A DNA stretch of 64,000 bases from Kitasatospora sp. MAP5-34 (GCF_029894335.1 NZ_JARXZC010000011.1:97294-161293), one strand, 5' to 3'. Positions 42,924-52,119 are shown, numbered from the stretch's first letter. Translations and numbers: made by a program. The notes: generated from the sequence alone by a model not told the origin.

Positions 42924-43487
42924 TCAGCTCGGCGGCCCGTCAGCCGGTGGGGTAGCGAGCGATGCGGCGTAGGCCGCGAGGATCGCGAAGTCGTCCTGGC
43001 GCAGCCCGATCCGCGGATTGACGTGGTGCAGCAGGGCGGGCGCGGCGTGGTTGGAGGCCACGTGAGCCTGGTCCGCGTCGCCCTGCTCGTCGTCGACCCA
43101 GACGAACGGCCGACCGTCGGCGTATGCCACCAGTGGCGCGGTCTTCCAGTGGACTCCGTCGGGGCGCTCGCGGTGCAGGGCAGCGCCGAAGTCCACGAAC
43201 GGCAACTCGGGCAGGCCGAGCACCGGACCGATCCACTCGTTCGCGTCACTCATCCAGGTCGTGGCCCAACACAGCTCGTAGCCGAGCGCCAGCAGCGCCG
43301 GCCCGTGGCCGGGGTTGAGCCACACCCGCATCGGCCTGCGGTGAGTCCGTGGTAGCCCCGAGTCCCACGCGGTCCTGTTCTTCAGAGGCACCCGGAGTGT
43401 GGTGTAGCCCTCGGGACGTTTCTCAGGTTTGGCCGCGTACGGATTGAGGGGGCCGTCGACATCCAGGAACAGCAGCGGTCGACTCAT
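42924..43487 (-). CDS. HAD-like hydrolase
   Basis: 187 residues from an ATG with AAGGGA upstream. The N-terminus MSRPLLFLDVDGPLNPYAA carries the HAD motif I (DVDG). Motif II and the C-terminal VWVDDEQGDADQAHV fit a small phosphatase-like fold. The conserved segment RVWLNPGHGPALLALGYELCWATTW is typical of a Streptomyces-restricted group. The substrate is unknown. Confidence 0.8.
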   Translation of the reverse strand: MSRPLLFLDVDGPLNPYAAKPEKRPEGYTTLRVPLKNRTAWDSGLPRTHRRPMRVWLNPGHGPALLALGYELCWATTWMSDANEWIGPVLGLPELPFVDFGAALHRERPDGVHWKTAPLVAYADGRPFVWVDDEQGDADQAHVASNHAAPALLHHVNPRIGLRQDDFAILAAYAASLATPPADGPPS

Positions 43488-43620
43488 CGGCGTCCCTTGG
43501 TCCCCTCGGCCTTGCTCCCGGACTGTCGTCTGTCGTGTCCTCAGAAGCGGATCTGCCGAAGCATATCTTCGGCGCGAGCTCGCCACCGAGGTTTACTGAG
43601 TGCCCGCTGCCACTGCACTC

Positions 43621-44034
43621 CTATGCCGACGCGCCATCAGCCTCTTCGCGCAGCGCCAGCCATTCCTGAAGCTCGATCAGATTTCCGTCCGGATCCTCCA
43701 GGTATGCGACCCGTATCCGGTCGCCCATCGGTTCCGGAGCCCGGATGAACTCCGCTCCCCGTGAGGTGAGTTCGGTGTGAGTGGTGTCCAGGTCGTCCAC
43801 CCGCAACACCACCAGTGCGCGAAAGCCCGTCGGCTCTGCCCCCAACCGCCCGAGCACGTCGGCCATCTGGGCCCGATCCTGCAGCGCGATCGCGGCGTCT
43901 CCGATGTCGGGGCTGAGCTTGGCGTACGGGCCGTTCTCGGCCTCGAACTGCGGCTTGAGTCCGAGTACGTCCCGGTAGAAGCGGTAGACGGTGGGGAAGT
44001 CGGACACCAGCAGGCGTATTTGGGTGAGTTCCAT
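43621..44034 (-). CDS. Single-domain VOC protein
   Basis: 137 residues. The glyoxalase fold is shown by IRLLVSDFPTVYRFYRDVLG and LVVLRVDDLDTTHTELTSRG, ending VAYLEDPDGNLIELQEW. It is probably a lyase, dioxygenase or resistance protein; no substrate can be assigned. The gene is part of a minus-strand run from 45504 to 41111. Confidence 0.87.
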   Translation of the reverse strand: MELTQIRLLVSDFPTVYRFYRDVLGLKPQFEAENGPYAKLSPDIGDAAIALQDRAQMADVLGRLGAEPTGFRALVVLRVDDLDTTHTELTSRGAEFIRAPEPMGDRIRVAYLEDPDGNLIELQEWLALREEADGASA

Positions 44035-44131
44035 GGTGACCTTCTTACCGTAGTTCCGGTTGCATCGCGATCCCCGAAAGGATCAGCCGTGATGGTCCGA
44101 AAGGCTGCGACGGACCAGGGTTGAGGGGAGG

Positions 44132-45076
44132 TCAGGGACGCTTCCAGTGGGCGGCGAAGGCGTGGGCCGGATTGGTGACGAACACCGACTCGGCGAGGCC
44201 GGTGCCGAACTCGCGGATGATGCGCGGACGGAGCGAGTTCAGCAGGTGCGGCATGCCCGGGACGCCTCGGGCGGCGGCTGTCGTGGTGTCCCCGCCGAGC
44301 AGCAGGCGGTCGGCGTGGCCGGACTCGGCGAGCGCCGCGAGGGTGTCGAAGAGGTGATGGTCGGTCGCGTGGTTGCCACGTGACGGTCCGTCGAGGGCGA
44401 CGTACGCGCCGGCCTCGGCGGCCTGGCGCTGCAGCCTGAGATCCGGGAAGCGGTTGAGGTGACCGAGGATCACCGACCGCGCGGGCACCCCGAGCCGCCC
44501 GCAGAGCAGGTCCAGTACGTCCAGCGCGCCGGTGCCGAGTTCGTGGTGGACGGCGATCGGCGCGCCCGTCGCGTGGTGTGCCTCGGCGGCTGCGGCCATC
44601 GTCCGGCGGGCGTGGGCGTCCAGGCCGTGGTAGCCGCCGGCCACCTTGATCAACCCGGCTCGTACGCTGCGCTCGTCGACGCCCTTGTCGACGCTCTCGA
44701 TGGCGCTCTCGATGGCGCTCTCGCCGACGAGTTCGGTGATGAAGAGCTCCGCCAGGTCGAGACCCCGCAGCTGCTCCGGGTCGTAGTGGGCCGCCTGGTG
44801 CAGCCCGGTCGCCGACACCAGGTGCACACCCGTCGCCCGCGAGAGCGTGACGAGTTCGGGGAGCCGACGGCCCAGGCCGTACGGCGTCCACTGGACGACG
44901 GCGCGGCCGCCGAGCGTGGCGAACGCCCGTAGCTCCGCCTCGGCCGCCGCCGGGTCGTCCAGCTCCTGACCGGGGAGCAGGGGGCTGCTCATGAAGAGGT
45001 GGTCGTGGGCGTCGCAGACCCCGAAGTCGCCGGGCGGGAGCTCGCCGAGGACGGTACGGATCGTGGCCGGGGTCAC
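44132..45076 (-). CDS. Phosphotriesterase-family metal-dependent hydrolase
   Basis: 314 residues. CDAHDHLFMS gives the HxH metal ligands, LIKVAGGYHG the carboxylated lysine, AVHHELGTGALDV and ILGHLNRFPD two further His ligands, and LLLGGDTTTAA the final Asp. This is the PTE/amidohydrolase TIM-barrel set. Members hydrolyse phosphotriesters, lactones or amides. A short duplication (ESAIESAIESVD) lies in the middle. It starts at a GTG overlapping the upstream stop by four bases, so it is coupled to the decarboxylase-like gene. Confidence 0.88.
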   Translation of the reverse strand: MTPATIRTVLGELPPGDFGVCDAHDHLFMSSPLLPGQELDDPAAAEAELRAFATLGGRAVVQWTPYGLGRRLPELVTLSRATGVHLVSATGLHQAAHYDPEQLRGLDLAELFITELVGESAIESAIESVDKGVDERSVRAGLIKVAGGYHGLDAHARRTMAAAAEAHHATGAPIAVHHELGTGALDVLDLLCGRLGVPARSVILGHLNRFPDLRLQRQAAEAGAYVALDGPSRGNHATDHHLFDTLAALAESGHADRLLLGGDTTTAAARGVPGMPHLLNSLRPRIIREFGTGLAESVFVTNPAHAFAAHWKRP

Positions 45077-45504
45077 CGGTCCGTACCGTCCACGGTCCCG
45101 GCGCCGGCCTCCTGCTCCGCCTCGGCCAGGGTGGCGGCCGCGACGCGCAGGCCCGCGAGCGCCTTGGGCGTGCCCACGTACGGAGCGAGGTGCACGAACA
45201 CCTCGGTGATCTGCTGGGGTGTCAGGCCCACCCGCAGGCTGCTGCGGACGTGGTCGGAGAGCTGCGGGTCGACGCCGCCGAGCGTGGTGAGTGCCGCCAG
45301 GTTGAGCAGTTGGCGGTCGCGCAGGTCGAGGCCCTCGCGCTGGTAGGTGCCGCCGAAGAGGCTGGTGACTATCCAGTCGGCGAAGCCGGGTGCGATCTTC
45401 TCCAGCCCGGGCAGGGCCGCGTTCTGGGTGGTCTCGTCCTGCAGGACGTCCAGCAGTCGGTAGCCCGCGTCGCGGTCCAGCTCGGCGGGGGTGAGGTCGG
45501 GCAT
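45073..45504 (-). CDS. Carboxymuconolactone decarboxylase-like (CMD) protein
   Basis: 143 residues. The CMD domain is seen in LPGLEKIAPGFADWIVTSLF and LRDRQLLNLAALTTLGG followed by LRVGLTPQQITEVFVHLAPY. It lacks the CxxC of AhpD-type members, so peroxidase activity is unlikely. Such proteins work in aromatic catabolism or as uncharacterised oxidoreductases. It is the first gene of an operon with the phosphotriesterase-like hydrolase. A strong palindrome lies 43 bases upstream. Confidence 0.9.
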   Translation of the reverse strand: MPDLTPAELDRDAGYRLLDVLQDETTQNAALPGLEKIAPGFADWIVTSLFGGTYQREGLDLRDRQLLNLAALTTLGGVDPQLSDHVRSSLRVGLTPQQITEVFVHLAPYVGTPKALAGLRVAAATLAEAEQEAGAGTVDGTDR

Positions 45505-45546
45505 GGTGTCGGTCCTTGTCGCGAGCGGGGAGGGCGGGTCGCCCTA

Positions 45547-45568
45547 CTGTACATACTTGTAGGTACAG
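45547..45568. promoter_or_regulatory. TetR/GntR-type operator candidate upstream of the CMD operon
   Basis: CTGTACATACTTGTAGGTAC then AG forms two 10-base arms around TT with one mismatched pair. It sits 43 bases upstream of the CMD start, where a repressor could block transcription, and is less GC-rich than its surroundings. Confidence 0.55.
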
Positions 45569-46200
45569 AATGCTAGATCGGACCGGGAAGCGGCCCAGGT
45601 CGCAGATGAGAGAGTGCGGTACGGGTGCGGGCGGCAGCCCGGCTCTTCAGGGCGTTGCTGCACATTGGCGCCGTTCGGCGCAAAGGGTGCAGGGGAGGCC
45701 GGGCCGCCGGATGGCGGGCTGACTGCTCATGGGGCTGACTACCCGTCGGTGAACGGCTGGGTACAGATCGCGGTCAGGCTGGGCACGCCTTGGCACGTCC
45801 CGGCTGCGGTGGAGATCGGGGCGAGCAGAGTGACGGCGACGCCGATCTTGGCGGTGTCGAGCCCGGTCCCAGCGGCCAGCGTCCGGGAGGATTTCAAGCC
45901 GAACAAGCTGGTCTCCGTCGGCTTCGACGGCGTTGGCGGATGCGAGCCCGCGTTTGCGTGTTCCGGTGGGGGTGCCTCACTATGGCGCGGTGTCAGTGGG
46001 CGCTTGGAGAGCTTTATTCCGTCATGCGGCTATTATTCCTGACCGCATTCGTAGTGTTATCGCCGATATAGGGAGTCTGTCCTTGCCTCGGCCGCCAGCA
46101 TGACTGTCCGTCTCATCCGCTTCTGTGTCTGGAAGTCCGTCTGGTTTGAAGATGTCATAGAACCGCCCATAGGGCAGCGGAACGGAGTCTTCCGCCACGT
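45569..46200. other. Region without a supported gene; AT-richer toward the IS
   Basis: No frame here shows coherent protein features. The last 200 bases (46000-46200) are clearly less GC-rich than the flanks. A minus-strand frame there (46204-46022, starting MNVAEDSVPLPYGRFYDIFK) is open for 60 codons but resembles nothing known. This is probably old sequence next to the IS5 element. Confidence 0.5.
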
Positions 46201-46218
46201 TCATGCAGACGCTGTGCC

Positions 46219-47058
46219 GTGAGCCAGCGGAAGCCGTACCCCAGCGACCTGTCCGACGCCCGATGGGCCCTGATCGAGCCGAAACTGACGGCCTGGCGGA
46301 AAGCCCGGCTCGACCGCAGGCCCACCGGACAGCCGGCAAAGGTCGAACTGCGCGACGTGTTCAACGCGATCCTCTACGTCAACCGCACGGGAATCCCCTG
46401 GAAGTACCTCCCGCACGACTTCCCCAACCACGGCACCGTCTACGCCTACTACGCCGCCTGGCGCGACGAGGGAATCTTCGCGGAACTCAACTACGACCTG
46501 ACCGGCCTCGCCCGCGTGAAGGAGGGGCGCAACCCCGAGCCGACAGCATCCGTGATCGACACCCAGAGCGTGAAGACCTCCACCAACGTGCCCCTGACCA
46601 GCCAGGGAACCGACGCCGCGAAGAAAATCGTCGGCCGGAATCGCGGCATCCTCACCGACACCATCGGGCTGATCCTCGCCGTGACCGTCACCGCCGCGAG
46701 CCTGTCCGAGAACGCCGTGGGAATCCACCTCCTCAACCAGGCCAAGAAGACCTGCCCGAGCATCTCCAAAAGCTGGGTCGACACCGGCTTCAAGAACGCC
46801 ATGGTCGAGCACGGAGCCAGCCTGGGAATCGACGTCGAGGTCGTTCACCGGAAATCGGACCTCCCCGGATTTCACGTGGTGAAAAGGCGGTGGGTGGTCG
46901 AACGAAGCCTCGGGTGGATCATGCTGAGAAGGCGCCTCGCCCGCGACTACGAGACCCTCCCGGCCAGCTCCAAGGCCATGATCCACATCGCCTCGATCGA
47001 CAACCTCACTAAGCGCATAACGGACGAGAGTACACCAACCTGGCGAGGCACTTACTAG
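46219..47058 (+). mobile_element. IS5-family transposase gene, apparently intact
   Basis: 279 residues from a GTG. It begins MSQRKPYPSDLSDARWALIE, the N-terminal IS5 signature. DDE residues are visible: VIDTQSVKTS (D), SWVDTGFKNAM (D) and RRWVVERSLGWIMLRRRLA (E). The length is normal for the family. Terminal inverted repeats and target duplication were not recognised, so element ends are not drawn. It lies right before the small membrane protein gene, whose N-terminus looks disturbed. Confidence 0.9.
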
Positions 47059-47088
47059 GACATAAAGGGCAAACTACTCTCATCAAAT

Positions 47089-47111
47089 GTCCTCTGACAG
47101 CTTCAGAGGAC
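47089..47111. repeat. Perfect 9-bp inverted repeat at the IS/membrane-gene junction
   Basis: gtcctctga and tcagaggac flank a five-base loop (cagct). It overlaps the probable start of the following coding region. It could be a terminator, a transposon-end structure or a regulatory hairpin. Confidence 0.7.
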
Positions 47112-47126
47112 GTCACCGTCGGCAAG

Positions 47127-47633
47127 TTGCTCCTGGCCGAGTACGACAGGGTGAAGGAAGAGCAGAAGACCCGAATAGGTTTCCGGGACAACCTCCTCTA
47201 CGTCACGCTGGCTGCGATGATGACAGTACTGATCGGTACAGCGCAGACGCACCACGTCACACTGCTGTTGGCATTGCCTGCCGCCACCTCGGTCCTAGGG
47301 TGGACGTATCTGGTGAACGACCAGAAGATCAGCGCGATCGGCCGCTACGTCCGCACCGAACTCGGACCGCAGCTGGGCGCACTCGCAGGTGAACAGGTAA
47401 GCCTCTTCGGATGGGAGACGGCCCACCGCCGCGACGGCCGCCGCACGCAGCGAAAGATCATCCAGTGCACAGTGGACCTCACCGCCTTCGCGGCCGTCCC
47501 CATGACAGCCCTGACCGGCTACTGGATCTACGGGATAGGCGGAGCTCTACCAGTGACCGTCTCCCTCCTTGAAGTTGTCGCTGTTGTCTTTCTGGCTGTT
47601 CAGATCGCCCTCTACGCCGAGACCGGACCGTAG
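47127..47633 (+). CDS. Small three- to four-helix membrane protein, start uncertain
   Basis: About 168 residues from TTG 47127. The soluble N-terminus reads LLLAEYDRVKEEQKTRIGFR followed by helices (LLYVTLAAMMTVLIG, LLALPAATSVLGWTYLV, VTVSLLEVVAVVFLAVQIAL). The frame is open further upstream (TASEDVTVGKL), but the only start-like codon there is CTG 47094. I infer that the insertion 36-50 bases upstream displaced the native start. The protein is not identified. It lies 128 bases before the pentapeptide repeat gene on the same strand. Confidence 0.65.
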   Translation: MLLAEYDRVKEEQKTRIGFRDNLLYVTLAAMMTVLIGTAQTHHVTLLLALPAATSVLGWTYLVNDQKISAIGRYVRTELGPQLGALAGEQVSLFGWETAHRRDGRRTQRKIIQCTVDLTAFAAVPMTALTGYWIYGIGGALPVTVSLLEVVAVVFLAVQIALYAETGP

Positions 47634-47761
47634 CGGCACTTGTTGGCCCGCCCGGCTCTCAGTTGCTGTCCGCCGGGTTGAGTTACTCGTCTTGCCGACC
47701 TGGGCGACGGTAGATTCTGAGCAGTCCGGCAGTTGCCCGAACGAGGGTGGGGGAGGGTTTC

Positions 47762-49330
47762 GTGCCCGCGGAGCGACAGGTTTCCGATTCGTACCAAGCC
47801 GCCGTCGAGCGCCTCGGTGGCGAGGACGCTGCTCTCCAACGCTCCGCGCTACGGGAGTTGGAGGCTCTGGCTGTTGGCTGTCCCGGGCAGCGGCAGCCGG
47901 TGGTGGATGCGATCTGCGGCTTGCTGCGCACGAGGACGGAGGCCGAGATGGAGGTGCAGCACGCGGACGTGCGCCGGGAGGCCCTGCGGGTGCTCGAGTC
48001 GAGGCTGCGGCCGGGGGTTTCGGGCGGGATGGAGTTCTGGGAGGGCATGAGTGTCGATCTCTCCGGTGCCGTGCTGGTGGATGCCGATTTCAGTGGTTGC
48101 CGGCTGACGGCTGGGCGCTTCGCGGACACCAGATTCCAGGGGGACGCCTCGTTCGAGGGCGCGCGGTTCGGGGACGCGCTCTTCTGGCGCGCCCTGTTCG
48201 AGGGGGACGCCGGATTCGCGGGCGTGCGGTTCGACGGGGACGCGGCGTTCGGGCGGGTGCGGTTCCACGGGGACACGGACTTCGAGGATGCCCGGTTCGG
48301 TGGGATGGCCTGGTTCGGGCGCGGTGAGGAAGGGCTCGACGAGGACGACGCGGTCTGGGAGACGGTGGGGGAGCCCGGATGGGCCCCGCTGCCGTGGGAC
48401 GAGCTGAACGAGAAGGACCCGGGCTGGCCGATTGCCGTGCTGGTGGAGGATTACCAGGAGTGGACCGAAGGCGGGGACGGCGCTCGGTTCAACGGCCGCG
48501 CGTCGTTCCGGAACGCGCGGTTCGACGGGGCCGCCTGGTTCTGGAAGGCCCGATTCGGCGCGGGTGCGGCGTTCGGGGGCGCCAGGTTCAACGGTCCCGT
48601 GCACCTCGACCAGCCCACCGTGGACCTCACCGGTGCCCGGGCTGCTCTCCCAGCCGACAACGACCCGCAGGACTGGCCGTTCGGATGGAGAGCGGATATC
48701 GAAAGGACGGCGGAGCCCGAACACGATGGGTCGACACCACTCGTTCCGGACGAATCCGTCAGCCCTTACGCTCGCCAACTGGCCGACAGCAGCTGCCAGG
48801 TGAGGCTGTCCGGCCTGCAGCTCATGCAGGCCCTCGGCGATGCTGCTCCGGAGCTCAGGCAGCGCATTGTGGACGCCCTCTGCGAGTATCTCCGGATACC
48901 ACTGGACTTCGACCTCGCCGACGGGACCGCTGCCCGCACGGCCGACCAGGCCGAGGAGTTGACGGTACGGCGCGCCGCCCAGCGGATCCTCACCGAACGG
49001 CTCCGCCCCCGCCCGGCAGCGGGGGGTACACAAGTGCCCGCGCCTGGGTCGGAGTTCTGGGGCGACCTGCGGCTCCGGCTCTCCGGAGCCACCCTGATCG
49101 ACTTCGATCTGACGGAGTGTCAATTGACCGCCGGCGACTTCTCGGGCGCGCAGTTCTACGGCGTCAGCTCGTTCGAGCGGAGTTCGTTCGGTGAGCGCGC
49201 CAGCTTCTGCCTCGGCGGGGGTGGCGAGGGTACAGCTTCCTTTCACGGTGACGCCAACTTTGCCGGTGCCCGGTTCACCGGGGAGTGGCATCGTGGTTGC
49301 TGCGACCTGCACGCGAACTTGGCGGGCTGA
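47762..49330 (+). CDS. Two-module pentapeptide-repeat protein
   Basis: 522 residues from a GTG with GGGGGAGGG upstream. Each module has a helical repeat-like segment (ALQRSALRELEALAVGCPGQ; VRLSGLQLMQALGDAAPELR) followed by pentapeptide repeats. The first module has many A(D/N)F-type units: VDLSGAVLVDADFSGCRLTA, FRNARFDGAAWFWKARFGAG. The second module repeats LSGATLIDFDLTECQLTAGD. The fold should be a right-handed quadrilateral helix. Functions range from DNA mimicry against gyrase to unknown scaffolding. No signal peptide or membrane helix is seen. Confidence 0.9.
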   Translation: MPAERQVSDSYQAAVERLGGEDAALQRSALRELEALAVGCPGQRQPVVDAICGLLRTRTEAEMEVQHADVRREALRVLESRLRPGVSGGMEFWEGMSVDLSGAVLVDADFSGCRLTAGRFADTRFQGDASFEGARFGDALFWRALFEGDAGFAGVRFDGDAAFGRVRFHGDTDFEDARFGGMAWFGRGEEGLDEDDAVWETVGEPGWAPLPWDELNEKDPGWPIAVLVEDYQEWTEGGDGARFNGRASFRNARFDGAAWFWKARFGAGAAFGGARFNGPVHLDQPTVDLTGARAALPADNDPQDWPFGWRADIERTAEPEHDGSTPLVPDESVSPYARQLADSSCQVRLSGLQLMQALGDAAPELRQRIVDALCEYLRIPLDFDLADGTAARTADQAEELTVRRAAQRILTERLRPRPAAGGTQVPAPGSEFWGDLRLRLSGATLIDFDLTECQLTAGDFSGAQFYGVSSFERSSFGERASFCLGGGGEGTASFHGDANFAGARFTGEWHRGCCDLHANLAG

Positions 49331-49402
49331 GTCGGTGCGGCCGGTCCCGCCGCCAGCCAGGGCGACCAGGCCGGTGGTACCTACCGGTCAAGGGCGTGCT
49401 GG

Positions 49403-50653
49403 TCAGGCGGGTCGAGGTGTTCGCGGCAGTTCGGCGTCCCAGTCGAGGAGTTGCAGCAGTTCCTCGTCCAGGCGCGCGGCAGGGCGTTCGGAGTCGCGCG
49501 CCTGCGGTGCGGTGCTGCCAGGGGCCTGGTCCCCTTCCGTGGTCCTGCTCGCGGTGAGTTGGGCGCTCACGGTGAGGTTCCGCTCGGCGCGGGGCCTGCG
49601 GTGCTGTTCGTAGGAGTCCAGTGCGGCGCCGGGTGTGTCCGCGTCGCGCAGCGCTTTGGCCAGCACCACGGCGTCCTCCAGCGCCATCGAGGCGCCCTGT
49701 CCGGTCGCGGGTGAGGCCGCGTGGGCCGCGTCGCCGATCAGCACGATGCGTCGGCTGTGCCAGCGGTTGCCGGGGCGCAGGTGAAGGGCATTGGTCGCCA
49801 TGAGCCGGTCGCCGGTTGCCGCGACGATGTCTGCGGCGGGTGTCCGGTCGGGGCGCAGGAGCGGCAGCAACTGGTCCCGCCACTGCCTCGGCGTCGTACC
49901 GGTGATCTCTTGGGCGGTCAGCGCCGGGCCTGCCACCCGCGCGAACCAGAACGTCTCCCCGGCGGGGGAGACCAGGTAGCCGAGTGCGGCGCCGCTGCCA
50001 CGGACCATGGTGATCCGGTCCTGGGCGTCGGGTGGCGGCGTGGCGTCGGCGGTTAACTCGTCGGTGGTGAAGTCGTGGGCAGTGAAATCGTAGGCGGTGG
50101 TGTATCCGTAGAAGACGCGCTGGCCGGCGTAGTCCGGTCCGGTCGCGGCCGGGTCGAGCTGGGCCCGCACGGCGGAGTGCAGCCCGTCGGCTCCGACGAT
50201 CAGGTCGGCGCTCGCCGAACTGCCGTCCGCGAACGTCGCGGTGGCGCCCGTCGCGCTCTCGGTGACGGTGGTGAGCCGCGCCGCGTGCCGGATCCGGATC
50301 CCACGCCGCCGGACCTCGTCCTGGAGTGCCGCGCCGAGGTCGGCACGGCGCAGGCAGCGGTAGCGGGTCAGCGGGCGCTCGTGCTCACCCAGCGGAATGG
50401 CCGCGAGTCGGGCACCGGTCTCGTCGATGACGCTCATGCCGGTGATCGGGAAGCCGAGGTCGGCGACCGGTGCGGCCGCGTCGAGCTGCGCGAGTGCGTG
50501 CATGCCGTTGCTTGCCAGGGTGAGGAAGGCGCCGATGTCCGCCCCGGTGTCCGGATGCGCCTCATGGACGGTGACTTCGAATCCCGCCTTGTGCAGCGCC
50601 AGGGCAGCCGCTGTTCCGGCGATGCCGCCGCCGATGACCATGATCGCTGTCAA
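49403..50653 (-). CDS. FAD-dependent monooxygenase with a TTA codon
   Basis: 416 residues. The Rossmann start IMVIGGGIAGTAAALALHKA, the middle motif LIVGADGLHSAVRAQ and the C-terminal IGDAAHAASPATGQGASMAL are the three hallmarks of PHBH/aromatic hydroxylase flavoproteins. The substrate is unknown; such enzymes tailor aromatic antibiotics or inactivate drugs such as tetracyclines. Leu in TTDELTAD is encoded by TTA (plus strand taa at 50054-50056). In Streptomyces TTA is rare and needs the bldA tRNA, so expression may be tied to development. The C-terminal 60 residues are a hydrophilic tail. Confidence 0.9.
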   Translation of the reverse strand: MTAIMVIGGGIAGTAAALALHKAGFEVTVHEAHPDTGADIGAFLTLASNGMHALAQLDAAAPVADLGFPITGMSVIDETGARLAAIPLGEHERPLTRYRCLRRADLGAALQDEVRRRGIRIRHAARLTTVTESATGATATFADGSSASADLIVGADGLHSAVRAQLDPAATGPDYAGQRVFYGYTTAYDFTAHDFTTDELTADATPPPDAQDRITMVRGSGAALGYLVSPAGETFWFARVAGPALTAQEITGTTPRQWRDQLLPLLRPDRTPAADIVAATGDRLMATNALHLRPGNRWHSRRIVLIGDAAHAASPATGQGASMALEDAVVLAKALRDADTPGAALDSYEQHRRPRAERNLTVSAQLTASRTTEGDQAPGSTAPQARDSERPAARLDEELLQLLDWDAELPRTPRPA

Positions 50654-50799
50654 CTCGGTCCCCCCTCGTCACGCCGCCCTGCCGGACTCCACTGCGGCAC
50701 CTGCCATCAACTTCCCATCACGACCATAGCTTTGACGTGCTGGACCTCCGGACCGAACCGGCGCGTGTGTCCGGATTCCGCTCCCCCTGCCCCAAGTCC

Positions 50800-50826
50800 C
50801 CGGTGCCGGAGGGGAGTCGGCACCGG
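50800..50826 (-). terminator. 9-bp perfect stem terminator of the sugar-binding lipoprotein gene
   Basis: ccggtgccg (50800-50808) pairs with cggcaccgg (50818-50826) around a nine-base loop, 24 bases after the lipoprotein stop (50851). Confidence 0.75.
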
Positions 50827-50850
50827 TAACTCGGGCGCGTACGGGTACGG

Positions 50851-52119
50851 CTACTTGTTGGCGGCGGCGTCCTGGGCCTTCTTCTGCAGGTCGCCCAGCA
50901 CCTTGACCGGGTCACCGGAGACGGCGGTGCCGATGCTCTGCTTGATCTGGGCGGAGACGGCATCCCAACTCGTCTCGCCCAGCGGGTAGAAGGAGGCGCC
51001 GGGGAGCAGTGCGAAGAACGGCTCCAGGTCCTTGTGCTTGCCACTGGAGGTCATGTCGGTCAGGGTGTCCTGGGTGACCGGCATCAGGTTGTACATCTCG
51101 TCGAACTTCTCCGTGTTGTCCTTGGAGTAGGTGAAGTCGAGGAACTTCTTGATCTGCTCCCGGTGGCCGTTCTTATTGAAGGCCATCATCCAGTCGGCCA
51201 CGCCCAGCGTGGACTTGAGCGCACCGCTCTTGCCGGGGATGGGGGCGACGCCGTAGTCGACCTTGCCGTCCTTGGACATCTGGATCAGCGAGGGGTGGCC
51301 GTTGAGCATGGCGGCCTTGCCGGCGGCGAAGTCCGCGAAGGCGGTCTTGCGGTCGGTGGTGGCGGGGTTGGCGTACGTCAGGCCGGGGTCGACGAGGTTG
51401 GTCTTCAGCCAGCTGAAGGTGTCGATGTTCGCCTGGCTGTCGAGGGCGTATCTGCCCGAGGAGTTGGTGACGCCGCCGCCGTTGCCGAGCTCCCACATCA
51501 TGCTCTCGCCCTGGGCCTCCTCGGGACCGAGCGGCAGCGCGTACGGGGTGACACCGGGGACCTTGGCCTTGATCAGGGAGGCGTCGGCCTTGACGTCGTC
51601 CCAGGTCTGCGGCGGCGCGGTGATCCCGGCCTGGGCGAAGATCGCCTTGTTGTAGAAGAAGGCGCGGGCCGACGACACGAACGGGATCCCGTACTGGGTG
51701 CCGTCGACCTCCCCGGCCTGGGAGAACGAATCGATGAACGAGGCCTGGGCGCTGATGGACAGTACGTCGCTCGCCTTGTACAGCAGCTTGTCGGCGACCT
51801 TGTCGGCGTAGCCGCCGGTCTGCAGGACGTCCGGCACGTTGCCACTCTGGATCATCGTCTTGACCTGCTTGTCGATGTCGTTCCAGTTGATCACCTGGAC
51901 GTCGACCTTGATCTTCGGGTTGGCGGCCTCGAAGGTCTTGACCAGGTCGTTCCAGTACAGCGTCGAGCTGTTGGACGCCTTGTCACCGTAGTCGGCCGCG
52001 ACGAGCTTGAGGGTCACCGTCCCGTCTGCGGCGGTCCCGCTGGTGGTGCTGCCGCATGCCGTGAGGCTGAGGGTACCGACCGCACAGACCGCCGCAAAAC
52101 TGAGCACACGCTTGTTCAC
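50851..52119 (-). CDS. Orphan extracellular sugar-binding lipoprotein (SBP family 1)
   Basis: 422 residues. The lipoprotein signal ends in LSLTACGSTT. The mature protein is a family 1 solute-binding protein (LKLVAADYGDKASNSSTLYW, DVLQTGGYADKVADKLLYK, SARAFFYNKAIFAQAGITAP). Unlike ugpB, no permease gene adjoins it, so its transporter is encoded elsewhere or lost. It is divergent from the GH27 alpha-galactosidase gene, which suggests a role in galactoside uptake. The GTG at 52119 has GGCGG upstream. Confidence 0.88.
   Translation of the reverse strand: MNKRVLSFAAVCAVGTLSLTACGSTTSGTAADGTVTLKLVAADYGDKASNSSTLYWNDLVKTFEAANPKIKVDVQVINWNDIDKQVKTMIQSGNVPDVLQTGGYADKVADKLLYKASDVLSISAQASFIDSFSQAGEVDGTQYGIPFVSSARAFFYNKAIFAQAGITAPPQTWDDVKADASLIKAKVPGVTPYALPLGPEEAQGESMMWELGNGGGVTNSSGRYALDSQANIDTFSWLKTNLVDPGLTYANPATTDRKTAFADFAAGKAAMLNGHPSLIQMSKDGKVDYGVAPIPGKSGALKSTLGVADWMMAFNKNGHREQIKKFLDFTYSKDNTEKFDEMYNLMPVTQDTLTDMTSSGKHKDLEPFFALLPGASFYPLGETSWDAVSAQIKQSIGTAVSGDPVKVLGDLQKKAQDAAANK

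Noticed and set aside
46022..46204. A 60-codon small gene upstream of the IS5 transposase
   Set aside because: No ribosome binding site or recognised domain, in an AT-richer decayed stretch.
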